Below are positions 1 through 7,571 of a stretch of DNA of 64,000 bases, one piece after another; position 1 is the first letter of the stretch; each line of letters starts with the position of its first letter. This stretch comes from Bog-473 sp963766995. Its GTDB lineage: Bacteria > Actinomycetota > Acidimicrobiia > Acidimicrobiales > RAAP-2. Under the pieces are notes generated by a model. It did not search any database and had not been told where the DNA came from. It worked only from the letters and a program-made list of their open reading frames with translations. Both the position numbers and the translations under genes were made by a program. The stretch spans positions 248,001-312,000 of the forward strand of contig CAVYCE010000001.1 in NCBI GenBank assembly GCA_963766995.1. The letters are read 5' to 3'.

Positions 1-1097
1 CCCACACCCGGCGAAGTGGCCACGTCGGCCTCATTGATCAAAAGCTTGGCGAACTCCAGTGAGCCCATCTCTCGGTAGGGCTCGGGGATGGGCGCCCACA
101 CGAACATGGTCCCCTTCGGCGGTACCAGCTCCCAGCCGATGCGGTTCAGGCCGTCACACAAATGGTCGCGCCGTGATTTGTAGATCTCGTTGAGCTCCTT
201 GGGATATTCGGGAGCCTCGTTCATGGCCACTATGGCGGCGATCTGAATGGGCTGGAAGGTCCCGTAATCGAGATACGTCTTGAGCTTCGTCAGGGCCTGC
301 ACGATCTCCGCGTTCCCGACCACGAACCCGACGCGCCATCCGGCCATGGAGAACGACTTGGTCAGCGTGTACAACTCCACCGCCACGTCCTTGGCCCCGG
401 GCACCTGCAAAATGGAGGGCGGCTCGTAGCCGTCGTAGCCAAGATCGGCGTAGGCGAAGTCGTGCACCAACACCACGTCGTGCTCGCGCGCGAAGTCCAC
501 CAGGCGTGTCATGAAGTCGAGATCGACGCAGGCCGTGGTCGGGTTGTGCGGGAATGACAGCACGATGACTCGCGGCTTGGGCCACGACTCTTCCCACGCG
601 TGCATGAGCCCATCGAAGAAAGCGTCGCCCGGCTCGGTCACGGCACCACCGATGGACGGACCGTGCAACGGCACCTGGCGCACGTCGGCCCCTGCGAACA
701 GCGGGCCCCAAATGTGGATGGGGTACGACGGCGAGGGCACCAGGGCGGTGTCCCCCGGCTGTACCAGCACCCACATGAGGTGTGAGAAGCCTTCCTTGGC
801 TCCGATGGTGGTCACGACCTCGGTCTCGGGATCGAGGATGACGCCGAACTTCCGCTCGTACAGATCGGTGATGGCGCTGCGCAGCTTGGGAATGCCGCGG
901 CTGGCTGAGTAGCGGTGGTTCTTGGCGTTGTGCGCCGCCTCGGCCAGCTTCTCCACCGCCACGTCGGGCGAGGGGAGGTCGGGGTTGCCGAAGCCGAGAT
1001 CGATGACGTCGTTGCCGGCTCGCCGTGACACAGCCTTCAGGTCATTGATGGTGGCAAACACATACGGCGGCAATCCGTTGATCCGGCGAAACTCCAT
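1..1097 (-). CDS. PLP-dependent aminotransferase, class I/II (partial)
   Basis: The 3' end runs off the left edge; about 365 codons are inside the window. This is a fold-type I PLP aminotransferase that transfers an amino group between an amino acid and a 2-oxo acid in the cytoplasm. Seen in the sequence: a GFGNPDLP segment near residue 30, SFPHNPTT mid-protein, and TKSFSMAGWRVGF, which carries the Schiff-base lysine. The pattern resembles AlaC-type alanine/glutamate transaminases and LL-diaminopimelate aminotransferases; I cannot separate the two. The start is the ATG at 1095-1097 and no strong Shine-Dalgarno is visible. It lies 9 bp downstream of the LLM oxidoreductase gene, so it is probably the last gene of that leftward operon. 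Confidence 0.9.
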   Translation of the reverse strand, partial: MEFRRINGLPPYVFATINDLKAVSRRAGNDVIDLGFGNPDLPSPDVAVEKLAEAAHNAKNHRYSASRGIPKLRSAITDLYERKFGVILDPETEVVTTIGAKEGFSHLMWVLVQPGDTALVPSPSYPIHIWGPLFAGADVRQVPLHGPSIGGAVTEPGDAFFDGLMHAWEESWPKPRVIVLSFPHNPTTACVDLDFMTRLVDFAREHDVVLVHDFAYADLGYDGYEPPSILQVPGAKDVAVELYTLTKSFSMAGWRVGFVVGNAEIVQALTKLKTYLDYGTFQPIQIAAIVAMNEAPEYPKELNEIYKSRRDHLCDGLNRIGWELVPPKGTMFVWAPIPEPYREMGSLEFAKLLINEADVATSPGV

Positions 1098-1106
1098 GCT
1101 GAGAGT

Positions 1107-1850
1107 CTACGACTCGGTACCGCCTTCTTTGGACGCCTCGGCCCGTCGTGCCGACTCCACCAGGAGGCCTGCGTCTACCGGCCATCCGAAGACGGCCCAC
1201 GTGGCCCCGGCCACGCTGAGTGCGGCCACGGTCTCTTCCAACGCTTCTTCTGACTTGGGCGGTGGTCCGGCCCAGGTCACCTCGAGGTCGCCCACCAGGG
1301 CCCGCTCTGCCACCAACGCCGGCTCGACGTCCCACAGATTGAGGGCCGCGCCAGCCCCCTGGGCTTCAGTCACACGCCCAGCCGATCCCCCGGCCACCCA
1401 CACCGCCAACCCGATCTCCTTGAGCTTTTGGCCCAGAGACACCATGTCGGAGCGTCGTTCGTCCGCCGTGGGATACGGAATGCCGTAGGCCCGGTTCTCG
1501 GACTCGCTCAGCTTGTCCCCCGTGCCCAACCCGGCAATGACCCGACCCGGCGCTAGCTCCTGCAAGGCAGTGAACTGACCAAGCAACACGGCGGGTGGCA
1601 CCAATCCCACTCGAGCCACCAGCGTCCCGATGTACGGACCGCCCCCCGGGCGTTCGGCCAACCACGGCTGTGACGCCGCGAAGGCCAGCACCGGGAACGG
1701 GGCCAGTGCTGGTCGCTCCGGTTGCCCCATCGGCCACAGGTGGTCGTAACAAAAGATGCCGTCCACTCCGGCCGCCACCGCAGTGGCTGCTACTTCCAGT
1801 GCGTCATCCGGACTGTCTCGGAACGTGGGCAGGATGAGACCGACCCTCAT
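1107..1850 (-). CDS. LLM-class (luciferase-like) F420-type oxidoreductase
   Basis: A 247-residue luciferase-like monooxygenase fold protein. The N-terminus MRVGLILPTF and the segments FCYDHLWP and LAPGRVIAGLGTGD are typical of the actinobacterial LLM family, whose members mostly use coenzyme F420 and sometimes FMN. It is shorter than the usual 280-330 residues, so the C-terminal part of the barrel is compact. The ATG overlaps the stop of the ROK kinase gene by one base (TGATG), which suggests translational coupling. The substrate cannot be inferred. The start is chosen because an upstream extension would run far into the kinase gene. Confidence 0.8.
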   Translation of the reverse strand: MRVGLILPTFRDSPDDALEVAATAVAAGVDGIFCYDHLWPMGQPERPALAPFPVLAFAASQPWLAERPGGGPYIGTLVARVGLVPPAVLLGQFTALQELAPGRVIAGLGTGDKLSESENRAYGIPYPTADERRSDMVSLGQKLKEIGLAVWVAGGSAGRVTEAQGAGAALNLWDVEPALVAERALVGDLEVTWAGPPPKSEEALEETVAALSVAGATWAVFGWPVDAGLLVESARRAEASKEGGTES

Positions 1851-2860
1851 CACAGTCCCCCGTGGCGTGCCGCCAGCGCCGCCCCCACCGCACCAGCGCG
1901 CTCCCCGAACGCGGCCGCCACAATCGCCGTCTCGGGCCGAGCCCTTCCACCTTCCACCATGTCGTCGAAGGCGGCCCGGGCTGCGTTCAGCAGCAGGTCC
2001 CCGGCACCGATCAAGCCGCCCCCCAACACAAAGCACTCCGGGTCCATGACGCAGGCCAGGTTGGCCAATCCGAATCCCACCCACCATCCGACTTCTTCGA
2101 GCACATGCTGCGCGCCGGCATCACCTTCCTGTGCCGCTGCTGTCACGTCCTCGCCGCGTACGCGCTCGGGATCTCCACCAGCTCGCGCCACCACGTCGGG
2201 CAAGAAACCGGCCAACGCCGCCTCGCGGGCCAGCAGGCCCAATCCACCGCCCGAGGCGTAGCGTTCCCAACAACCCCGCCGTCCACACGGACAGTGCAGT
2301 CCGGACTGCTCGACCACCATGTGCCCGATCTCGCCGGCGAATCCATGCGAGCCCACCTGGACTTGATTGTCCACAATCAAGCCACCACCGATACCGGTCC
2401 CCAGCGTCACCGTCATCACATGTGAATAGCCCCGAGAGGCTCCGAGCCGATGTTCGGACAACGCGGCGAAATTGGCGTCGTTTTCGACCACGAGTTCGCG
2501 CCCAGGCAACTGCGCTGCCAACAGCGCCCGCCAGTCGATGCCCTGCCCCTGCGGCAGGTTGGGCGAGAAAACCAACCGGCCCCTTCGGTCCAGCATGCCG
2601 GGCACACCGACGCCGATCGGGGCAGGGCCAGCAACATGAAGCCCCTTTTTCTCGCATGCAGCCTCGAGCGCAGCTGCAACCTCAGCCACTGCCTTGGCCA
2701 CTCGAACGCCGTCCGTCCCGGCCCCGACGGGAGTGGGCACTCGGGCTTCAGCCATAATCTGGTCGGACGGGCCCATGGCCACGCCCAGCACCTTGGTTCC
2801 CCCGATGTCGATACCGAAGGCCACGTCGGCACCCGCCGACGGACCGGCTTCAGCACTCAC
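1850..2860 (-). CDS. ROK-family glucokinase
   Basis: A 336-residue cytoplasmic sugar kinase of the ROK family, probably ATP-dependent glucose phosphorylation at C6. Seen: the phosphate-binding DIGGTK at residues 18-23, ENDAN at 126-130 (catalytic Asp region), GTGIGGG at 154-160, GEIGH at 176-180, and the ROK zinc site CPCGRRGCWE at 190-199. The length fits the family. The start is GTG, and it overlaps the stop of the SRPBCC gene by 4 nt (GTGA). The neighbours, an SRPBCC protein and a GT4 glycosyltransferase, recall a conserved actinobacterial neighbourhood around glkA. Glucose is inferred as substrate from family and context; other hexoses or N-acetylmannosamine are possible. Confidence 0.88.
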   Translation of the reverse strand: MSAEAGPSAGADVAFGIDIGGTKVLGVAMGPSDQIMAEARVPTPVGAGTDGVRVAKAVAEVAAALEAACEKKGLHVAGPAPIGVGVPGMLDRRGRLVFSPNLPQGQGIDWRALLAAQLPGRELVVENDANFAALSEHRLGASRGYSHVMTVTLGTGIGGGLIVDNQVQVGSHGFAGEIGHMVVEQSGLHCPCGRRGCWERYASGGGLGLLAREAALAGFLPDVVARAGGDPERVRGEDVTAAAQEGDAGAQHVLEEVGWWVGFGLANLACVMDPECFVLGGGLIGAGDLLLNAARAAFDDMVEGGRARPETAIVAAAFGERAGAVGAALAARHGGL

Positions 2861-3339
2861 GCTGAAGACTCGACCCGCGCTTTCAGTTCTCGCATGGCCG
2901 TCGCCATGATGCGACTGGTGGCGCGCATCTTTATGAATCCCGGGATCGGCACACGCAGTTCAGCCTCCACGTGGTACGTCACGTCCGTGCCGGTGCCGTC
3001 GCCCGGATCGAGCACGTAGCTGCCGCTCCATTTGGTCAAGATGTCGCCCTTCGTCATGCTCCACGAGAGGGAATGGGGGGCGTCCGAGTAGTCGTAGGCC
3101 AGCGTCATGGTCGTGCTGCGCCCGAAGGCGGCGACGCGCCACGTCGCCAGGGTTGGACGCCCCTGATCGTCGCGCTCGTCAATGATGACGTCCTTGATGT
3201 CGGCCGCCCACACTTGGTAACGCTCCAAGTCCGCGACGACGTCAAAGCATCGCTCAGGCGATGCCGATACGGACATGTGTTCTGTGGCCTGATCCGCCAC
3301 GGTCGGTGCGTCCTCTCCTCGTGTTCCCAGGTCGGGCAA
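2857..3339 (-). CDS. SRPBCC-family (polyketide cyclase/START-like) protein
   Basis: A 160-residue protein with one START/SRPBCC hydrophobic-cavity domain. Seen: the early strand-helix pattern SASPERCFDVVADLERYQVW, a central beta-rich part, and a long C-terminal helix rich in Arg, Met and Ala. It has no signal peptide or membrane segment. Homologues sit next to glucokinase and mannosyltransferase genes in mycobacteria and Streptomyces, but no reaction is established for this branch. The 3' end overlaps the kinase start by 4 nt; the gene lies 14 bp downstream of the glycosyltransferase. Lipid or small-ligand binding is inferred from the fold only. Confidence 0.8.
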   Translation of the reverse strand: MPDLGTRGEDAPTVADQATEHMSVSASPERCFDVVADLERYQVWAADIKDVIIDERDDQGRPTLATWRVAAFGRSTTMTLAYDYSDAPHSLSWSMTKGDILTKWSGSYVLDPGDGTGTDVTYHVEAELRVPIPGFIKMRATSRIMATAMRELKARVESSA

Positions 3340-3353
3340 CGCCCGAAGGGCAG

Positions 3354-4499
3354 TCAGCCTGCCACTTCCTCCAAGCTGCTGGCCAGCCTAGAAGCGAGAA
3401 CGTCGTAGTCGAAGGATGCCTGGGCCCGAGTTCTCGCCGCCTGGCCCATGCGCTTTCTCAGTTTGGGGTCGCAGAGCAGCGTTCGTATGGCTGTCGCCAC
3501 ACTCCCCGGGTCCTCGGGTGACGCCACGACCAGGCCCGTTACCCCGTCGACCACGGCTTCTGCCGCTCCGCCGCTCTCCCCGGCCACCTGGGGCACCCCG
3601 GCGGCCGCGGCCTCCAAGAAGACAATCCCGAACCCCTCTTGCTCCAGCCCTAACCACCGGTTACGGCAGGCCATGACGAAAATATCGGCTGCACCAAGAA
3701 GATCGGCTCGGTCTTCGTCGGAAATCCGGCCGAACATCTTGACCGCTATCGGCGACGATTCCGCCTGGCGCGTGAGGCGTGGCAGCTCCCGTCCGTCGCC
3801 ACCGATGGCCACCACCAAGTCCGGGAAGGACGGAGCCAATCGGTCCGCGGCACCCAACAACACATCCATGCCCTTGCGGGGCACCAACCGGCTCACGCTC
3901 ACGACGAGGGGGCCATCTGTCGGCAGGCCCAGACGCTGCCGCGCTGCCCGCCGTTCTGGCGCCCTCATGGGAGAGATGAGCGAAGTGTCGACGCCCGGTG
4001 GGATTTCGATCACCGGCGCGGAGATCGACCCTGCGGCCCGCCGGCCCTCAGCCGCTGGATACCCACCGGCCGAGATCACCAACGAGGAGTTCCTCAGCAC
4101 TCGGGCTAGGGCCGACTTTGTACCGGGAATCCTTCCCGGCACCGTGACCTCAGCCCCGTGCAAAATCACGCCATAAGGCACGTCGAGCCGAGAACCAAGC
4201 AGACCGAGCGGCAATGCGGGATCGAGAATGGCCATGTCGACGCCATGTTTCGCGATGTTCTGGCGTACGGCTGCCAAGGCGCCGGGAGTCGGGAAGTACA
4301 GAATCGACTCGGGGACACGCACGATCTGCACCCCGTGCGCTGCTTGTTCGGCGTCGAAACTGGCGGAATCGGCGTGCGACGAGGCCGTAAGGACCACGAA
4401 CGATTCGGGGTCCAGCCGCTTCCACAACTCCCACAAGTAGTTCTGAATCCCACCCACCTTGGGCGGGAAATCATTGGTGACCAGGAGGTGCCGCTTCAT
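3354..4499 (-). CDS. GT4-family glycosyltransferase (PimB-like)
   Basis: A 381-residue GT-B fold glycosyltransferase. Seen: the N-terminal TNDFPPKVGGIQNYL, the donor-site hinge VSRLVPRKGMDVLL near the middle, and EQEGFGIVFLEAAAAGVPQVAG, which contains the E-x7-E donor-binding motif of GT4 enzymes. This N-terminus matches the actinobacterial PimB/PimC/MgtA mannosyltransferase group, so transfer of mannose from GDP-mannose to a phosphatidylinositol mannoside or other glycolipid is likely but not proven. I chose the ATG at 4497-4499 (MKRHLLVTND); an in-frame TTG six codons upstream is less likely. It lies 18 bp downstream of the small Cys-rich gene. Confidence 0.85.
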   Translation of the reverse strand: MKRHLLVTNDFPPKVGGIQNYLWELWKRLDPESFVVLTASSHADSASFDAEQAAHGVQIVRVPESILYFPTPGALAAVRQNIAKHGVDMAILDPALPLGLLGSRLDVPYGVILHGAEVTVPGRIPGTKSALARVLRNSSLVISAGGYPAAEGRRAAGSISAPVIEIPPGVDTSLISPMRAPERRAARQRLGLPTDGPLVVSVSRLVPRKGMDVLLGAADRLAPSFPDLVVAIGGDGRELPRLTRQAESSPIAVKMFGRISDEDRADLLGAADIFVMACRNRWLGLEQEGFGIVFLEAAAAGVPQVAGESGGAAEAVVDGVTGLVVASPEDPGSVATAIRTLLCDPKLRKRMGQAARTRAQASFDYDVLASRLASSLEEVAG

Positions 4500-4517
4500 G
4501 ATGCCTGCTGAACGCAA

Positions 4518-4760
4518 CTACCCCGCTCGGGAGCTGAATCGAATGGAGGGGACCAATCCGGCCCGCTCCAACATGCGCATCGCCCGCGCCTCGTCGGCGT
4601 CGATGACCACGGCGTCATCGGGTTCGCGGCCCAGCAGGAAGGTGACCACACAGTCGTCACAGGCCGTGGTGCCCTGGAAGGAACAACTCTCGCAATCGAT
4701 AGTGAGCGTGTTGCTTGGCTCGGGATCGAAGTTGAATTCGAAGATCGTTGACTCGGGCAT
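4518..4760 (-). CDS. Small Cys-rich conserved hypothetical protein
   Basis: An 80-residue protein of unknown function. It carries two CxxC pairs (CESC and CDDC) ten residues apart, plus an acidic helix EPDDAVVIDADEARAM and a terminal GLVPSIRF. The paired CxxC spacing suggests a single bound zinc or a disulfide relay; no nucleic-acid-binding motif is seen. A good Shine-Dalgarno (GGAGGG) lies about 8 bases before the ATG, supporting translation. It is co-directional with the glycosyltransferase 18 bp downstream and follows the thioredoxin-like gene. I do not recognise a named family. Confidence 0.7.
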   Translation of the reverse strand: MPESTIFEFNFDPEPSNTLTIDCESCSFQGTTACDDCVVTFLLGREPDDAVVIDADEARAMRMLERAGLVPSIRFSSRAG

Positions 4761-4839
4761 TGGACGGACCCTCCAGGTTCGGGCGCTGCTGGCGTGTGCT
4801 CTCTCTTTTCAACCAGCATGCCGAAGGGGTGTGACAGCA

Positions 4840-5319
4840 TCACGATCCGCCCTCCCCTAACCCCACCCGAGTGGTCCGGGCCGTCTCCTCAATTCCCCAG
4901 GCCACACCCTCTGTTTGCACCTTACCGCCAGCCACGACGGCCAGAAACGGTGGCCCCGCCACCAAGTAGTCGCCATAGGCGCGAGAGCTCATGATCACCT
5001 CGGTACCGGGCTGAGCCAGGGCAGCCACGGCAGCCCCATCCTCGGCCTCGGGACCTTTCGTCACAACGATGATCCGCACTCCATTCGGGATGGCGTCTCG
5101 AAGTGCATGAGCGCCTTCCCACAGATCACGGCAGCCCTGACACTCTGATGAAAGGAACAACAGCAAGAACCGATCGGCCGATCCGACCACTGCAACCCGC
5201 TTCGGGGACCCGTCTACACCGAAGCCCTCGATGTCATGTGGAACGGTGGCCGGATGATCCCGGAAGGTGGGAATGGGCACCAGCCTGGCCAGCACGTCAG
5301 CTGGCGGCGGTTCATTCAC
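4840..5319 (-). CDS. Thioredoxin-fold (redoxin-like) protein
   Basis: A 159-residue protein with one thioredoxin-like domain. A hydrophobic strand FLLLFLSSEC leads into the CQGC active-site motif, followed by helix RDLWEGAHALRDAI; the later GPPFLAVV supplies the cis-Pro-type loop. No signal peptide or membrane anchor is obvious, so it is probably cytoplasmic. The start is GTG, overlapping the preceding zinc-ribbon gene by 4 nt (GTGA). The substrate is unknown; thiol-disulfide exchange is inferred from the CxxC motif and fold. Confidence 0.72.
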   Translation of the reverse strand: MNEPPPADVLARLVPIPTFRDHPATVPHDIEGFGVDGSPKRVAVVGSADRFLLLFLSSECQGCRDLWEGAHALRDAIPNGVRIIVVTKGPEAEDGAAVAALAQPGTEVIMSSRAYGDYLVAGPPFLAVVAGGKVQTEGVAWGIEETARTTRVGLGEGGS

Positions 5320-5570
5320 GACACTGGTGTCGAGGTGTTCGGCTCCTCACGTTCACCTTCGGGAAGCTCAACCACGCTTCTCCCGTGGCCGCACCAGCGG
5401 CACACCACTGAATCGACATTACGAAAGAGGATGGCCTCTTCCTCAACCTGCAGTTCACCGCCCACCGTGTAGTGGTTGAACGACTTGGTCTGCTGGGTCA
5501 CCGTGACATCGAATCTGGTGACATTGCCGCAGCCGTCACATCGGTAGGTAGGGTCGCCCACCCGCACCAC
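5316..5570 (-). CDS. Small double-CxxC zinc-ribbon protein
   Basis: About 84 residues with two CxxC knuckles, RCDGC near the N-terminus and CRWC near the C-terminus. They flank a beta-rich stretch containing QTKSFNHYTVGGEL, a layout typical of a single zinc ribbon. The function is unknown. The start is uncertain: in-frame ATGs at 5687 and 5678 would overlap the upstream PH-domain gene by 77-86 bases, so the GTG at 5568-5570 is preferred. The 3' end overlaps the thioredoxin-like gene by 4 nt, consistent with one operon. Confidence 0.6.
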   Translation of the reverse strand: MVRVGDPTYRCDGCGNVTRFDVTVTQQTKSFNHYTVGGELQVEEEAILFRNVDSVVCRWCGHGRSVVELPEGEREEPNTSTPVS

Positions 5571-5601
5571 GGTAGTCGGCGAACCCGGGACCCAATATCG
5601 G

Positions 5602-6372
5602 TCAAATACGGTCGAGGAGCTGCGCCTTCTTGGCCGCGAATTCCTCTTCCGAAATGATCCCGCGCTGGCGCAGGTCATCGAGCTCAATCAAGCGGTCCCG
5701 GATATCCGCATGGGATGCGCCTGGAGCCCCCGCCAGCGTCGGCCCACCTTCCGAAGGAACTGGGGCTTCCGCCTCCTGATCCACCTGCACGCCATAGGGC
5801 GGGGTGTCGTCACTTCGCGCGCTGTCGTCTCCGTGTGGACGGCGCGGCTGCAGCTCGGGAGGGATGGGCTCCGCGCTGCCGCCACCGGTCAGCGCATTGA
5901 TCTGCGCGTTAATGACGCGCTGAACGATGGCCGGCTTCCGTACGTACTCAATCACCAGCGAGTCGTCCTCGCCCTGCACATCGACAATTAGTCGACCAGT
6001 CCCGACTGCTCGCTCCCACAGCTTCTGGTTCAGATTGATCTCGGTAATACGTTGAAGTCGAAGTTGCACGACATCGCGGTCGAGGACGCCATGCCGCAGT
6101 ACGACTCGTGTCGTGGTGAGCGCCAGGATGTAGCTCCGCCAGCGGATGATCCGGCCGACGAGCCACACAACGGGGATGGCCGCCAACGCCCATAAGGGAT
6201 AGAAGGCCCAACCGCCACTCTTTCCCAGGGCGAGCAATATGGCCGACACCGCGGCCACTGTGGCCACTGATGCCGCCGCGGGCCCGAGGATAAACACCCA
6301 ATGGGGGTGCACCTCAACAAGCAGTTCCTCATCGTCATTGAGGAATTTCCTGGGCAACGGCACCCTGGCCAC
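5602..6372 (-). CDS. Bacterial PH-domain membrane protein with C-terminal SHOCT domain
   Basis: A 256-residue membrane protein. Two hydrophobic segments lie near residues 27-50 and 57-74. They are followed by a bacterial PH (YdbS/YdbT-type) domain with the strand pattern RSYILALTTTRVVLRHGVL and EINLNQKLWERAVGTGRL. Next comes a Pro- and acidic-rich linker (about 165-220), then a C-terminal SHOCT helix pair ending LRQRGIISEEEFAAKKAQLL. SHOCT domains are short oligomerisation-type modules. The start is a GTG at 6370-6372. It diverges from the rhodanese gene, 53 bp away. Its role is unknown beyond membrane localisation. Confidence 0.85.
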   Translation of the reverse strand: MARVPLPRKFLNDDEELLVEVHPHWVFILGPAAASVATVAAVSAILLALGKSGGWAFYPLWALAAIPVVWLVGRIIRWRSYILALTTTRVVLRHGVLDRDVVQLRLQRITEINLNQKLWERAVGTGRLIVDVQGEDDSLVIEYVRKPAIVQRVINAQINALTGGGSAEPIPPELQPRRPHGDDSARSDDTPPYGVQVDQEAEAPVPSEGGPTLAGAPGASHADIRDRLIELDDLRQRGIISEEEFAAKKAQLLDRI

Positions 6373-6425
6373 AGTACTGGTGTGGCCGATGAAGGGTCCG
6401 CACAGCTGCCGATAACCTGCGTGCC

Positions 6426-6731
6426 ATGCCGTATACCGAGGTTGATCCCGACGAAATCCGCGCCCGCTTGTCCCAGGGAGAGGATGTCTTCCTCCTCGAT
6501 GTACGTGAACCCGATGAAGTCAATGAATGGGCCTATCCCATTGGCATCAACATTCCGTTGGGTCAGCTGGGAGATCGCATTGGCGAGCTACCGGCGGACA
6601 AGACCATTGTGTGTGCCTGCCATATGGGCGGTCGCTCAGCGGCAGCCGCCAATACGCTGAGCGAGGCTGGCTTCACCGCCGAGAACCTCACCGGTGGTGC
6701 TCTGGCCTGGGCGGCGACCGAGCCGGCTTGA
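6426..6731 (+). CDS. Single-domain rhodanese-like sulfurtransferase
   Basis: A 101-residue stand-alone rhodanese domain (GlpE/PspE-like size). Seen: FLLDVREPDEVNEWAYPIGINIP, with the conserved DVRE near residue 25, and the active-site loop CHMGGRS at 65-71, so the catalytic Cys is present. The C-terminal Leu-Thr-Gly-Gly segment is also typical. It likely transfers sulfane sulfur from thiosulfate or a persulfide carrier to a thiol acceptor in the cytoplasm. The gene has its own ATG and ends just before a tRNA gene on the other strand. Confidence 0.9.
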   Translation: MPYTEVDPDEIRARLSQGEDVFLLDVREPDEVNEWAYPIGINIPLGQLGDRIGELPADKTIVCACHMGGRSAAAANTLSEAGFTAENLTGGALAWAATEPA

Positions 6732-6746
6732 AACAATTTTGGTGGG

Positions 6747-6819
6747 TGGGGCTGGCAGGGATCGAACCTGCGACCGAGGGATTATGAGTCCCCTGCTCTA
6801 ACCACTGAGCTACAGCCCC
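6747..6819 (-). tRNA. tRNA with CAT anticodon (probably tRNA-Ile2, lysidine type)
   Basis: A 73-nt cloverleaf on the minus strand. The acceptor stem GGGGCTG/CAGCCCC pairs perfectly, the D arm reads AGCTCAGTGGTTAGAGC, the anticodon loop is CTCATAA, and the T arm has GGTTCGATC. The discriminator is A and no CCA is encoded. The anticodon CAT is shared by elongator Met, initiator Met and the TilS-modified Ile2. The short D loop and the CTCATAATC context resemble Ile2 more than Met, but this is judgement by pattern. Confidence 0.9.
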
Positions 6820-6970
6820 TGGCTCGCTAACGGCTTCTTTCGGACTAGGTCGAGAAGGGTACTGGACCACTTGTGGTGGTCTGAATGCCAGCGTCAGCAT
6901 CCGAGCAAAACCCCTGTTTGAAAGCTAACCTCCGAACGTCCTGAACCTACAAACAAAGTTGAGGTTGGCC

Positions 6971-7513
6971 ATGGCAACAACGTGCTCGAACTGTCAAGCA
7001 GAAATTCCAACTGGATCAGCCTCATGCCCCAGCTGCGGAACATCCGTCTCTAGCGCCGGGAGCTCCACTCCGCAGATCAAATTCAATGCCGCTGCATTGA
7101 GCAAGACCGACCGGACCGTCGGTGGCGCCTCTGCCGTCCTCTTCATCTCCTTGTTTTTGCCATGGTTCAGCGTCAGCTTCGGTGGAGTCACGGCCTCGGC
7201 GGACGGATTGTCTTCCCATGGCTATCTCTATCTGACGCTGTTCATTTCGCTGGCCATCGTCGCCTTCATGGCGACCCAAGCCTTGGGACTGCTCAAGCTT
7301 CCCGCCACAATGCCCATGTCCAAGGATCAGTTGTTGCTGATCGGTACTGCCATCAACTTCGTGCTGGTGCTCATTGGCTTCTTGCTCAAGCCAGGTGGAA
7401 TCGGCAGTGGTGTTGGTTGGTCCTTCGGCGCCTTCATTGGCTTGGCTGCCGCTGTCATCGCCGCCTTCCCGCTGGGCATGCCCGTGATCAAGGCTCGCCG
7501 GGCCAAGAAGTAG
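6971..7513 (+). CDS. Zinc-ribbon membrane protein with four predicted TM segments
   Basis: About 180 residues. An N-terminal zinc ribbon (CSNC and CPSC, residues about 4-22) is followed by a Ser-rich linker. Four hydrophobic segments follow, around residues 51-66, 83-105, 115-131 and 145-165, and the tail is basic (KARRAKK). This architecture is common among actinobacterial proteins of unknown function. The ATG at 6971 is chosen over an upstream TTG because it starts directly before the zinc ribbon (MATTCSNC). The gene ends 16 bp before a strong hairpin. Confidence 0.8.
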   Translation: MATTCSNCQAEIPTGSASCPSCGTSVSSAGSSTPQIKFNAAALSKTDRTVGGASAVLFISLFLPWFSVSFGGVTASADGLSSHGYLYLTLFISLAIVAFMATQALGLLKLPATMPMSKDQLLLIGTAINFVLVLIGFLLKPGGIGSGVGWSFGAFIGLAAAVIAAFPLGMPVIKARRAKK

Positions 7514-7528
7514 TAGTACGTCCGCCGC

Positions 7529-7555
7529 CGCCAGGCGCCCATGCGGCGCCTGGCG
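7529..7555. terminator. GC-rich hairpin between convergent genes
   Basis: A perfect 11-bp inverted repeat, CGCCAGGCGCC then 5 nt then GGCGCCTGGCG, sits between the ends of the zinc-ribbon membrane gene and lon, which converge here. There is no T tract on either side, so it is at best a weak or factor-assisted bidirectional terminator, or it protects the 3' ends. Confidence 0.5.
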
Positions 7556-7571
7556 AGCGACCGACTTCGAG

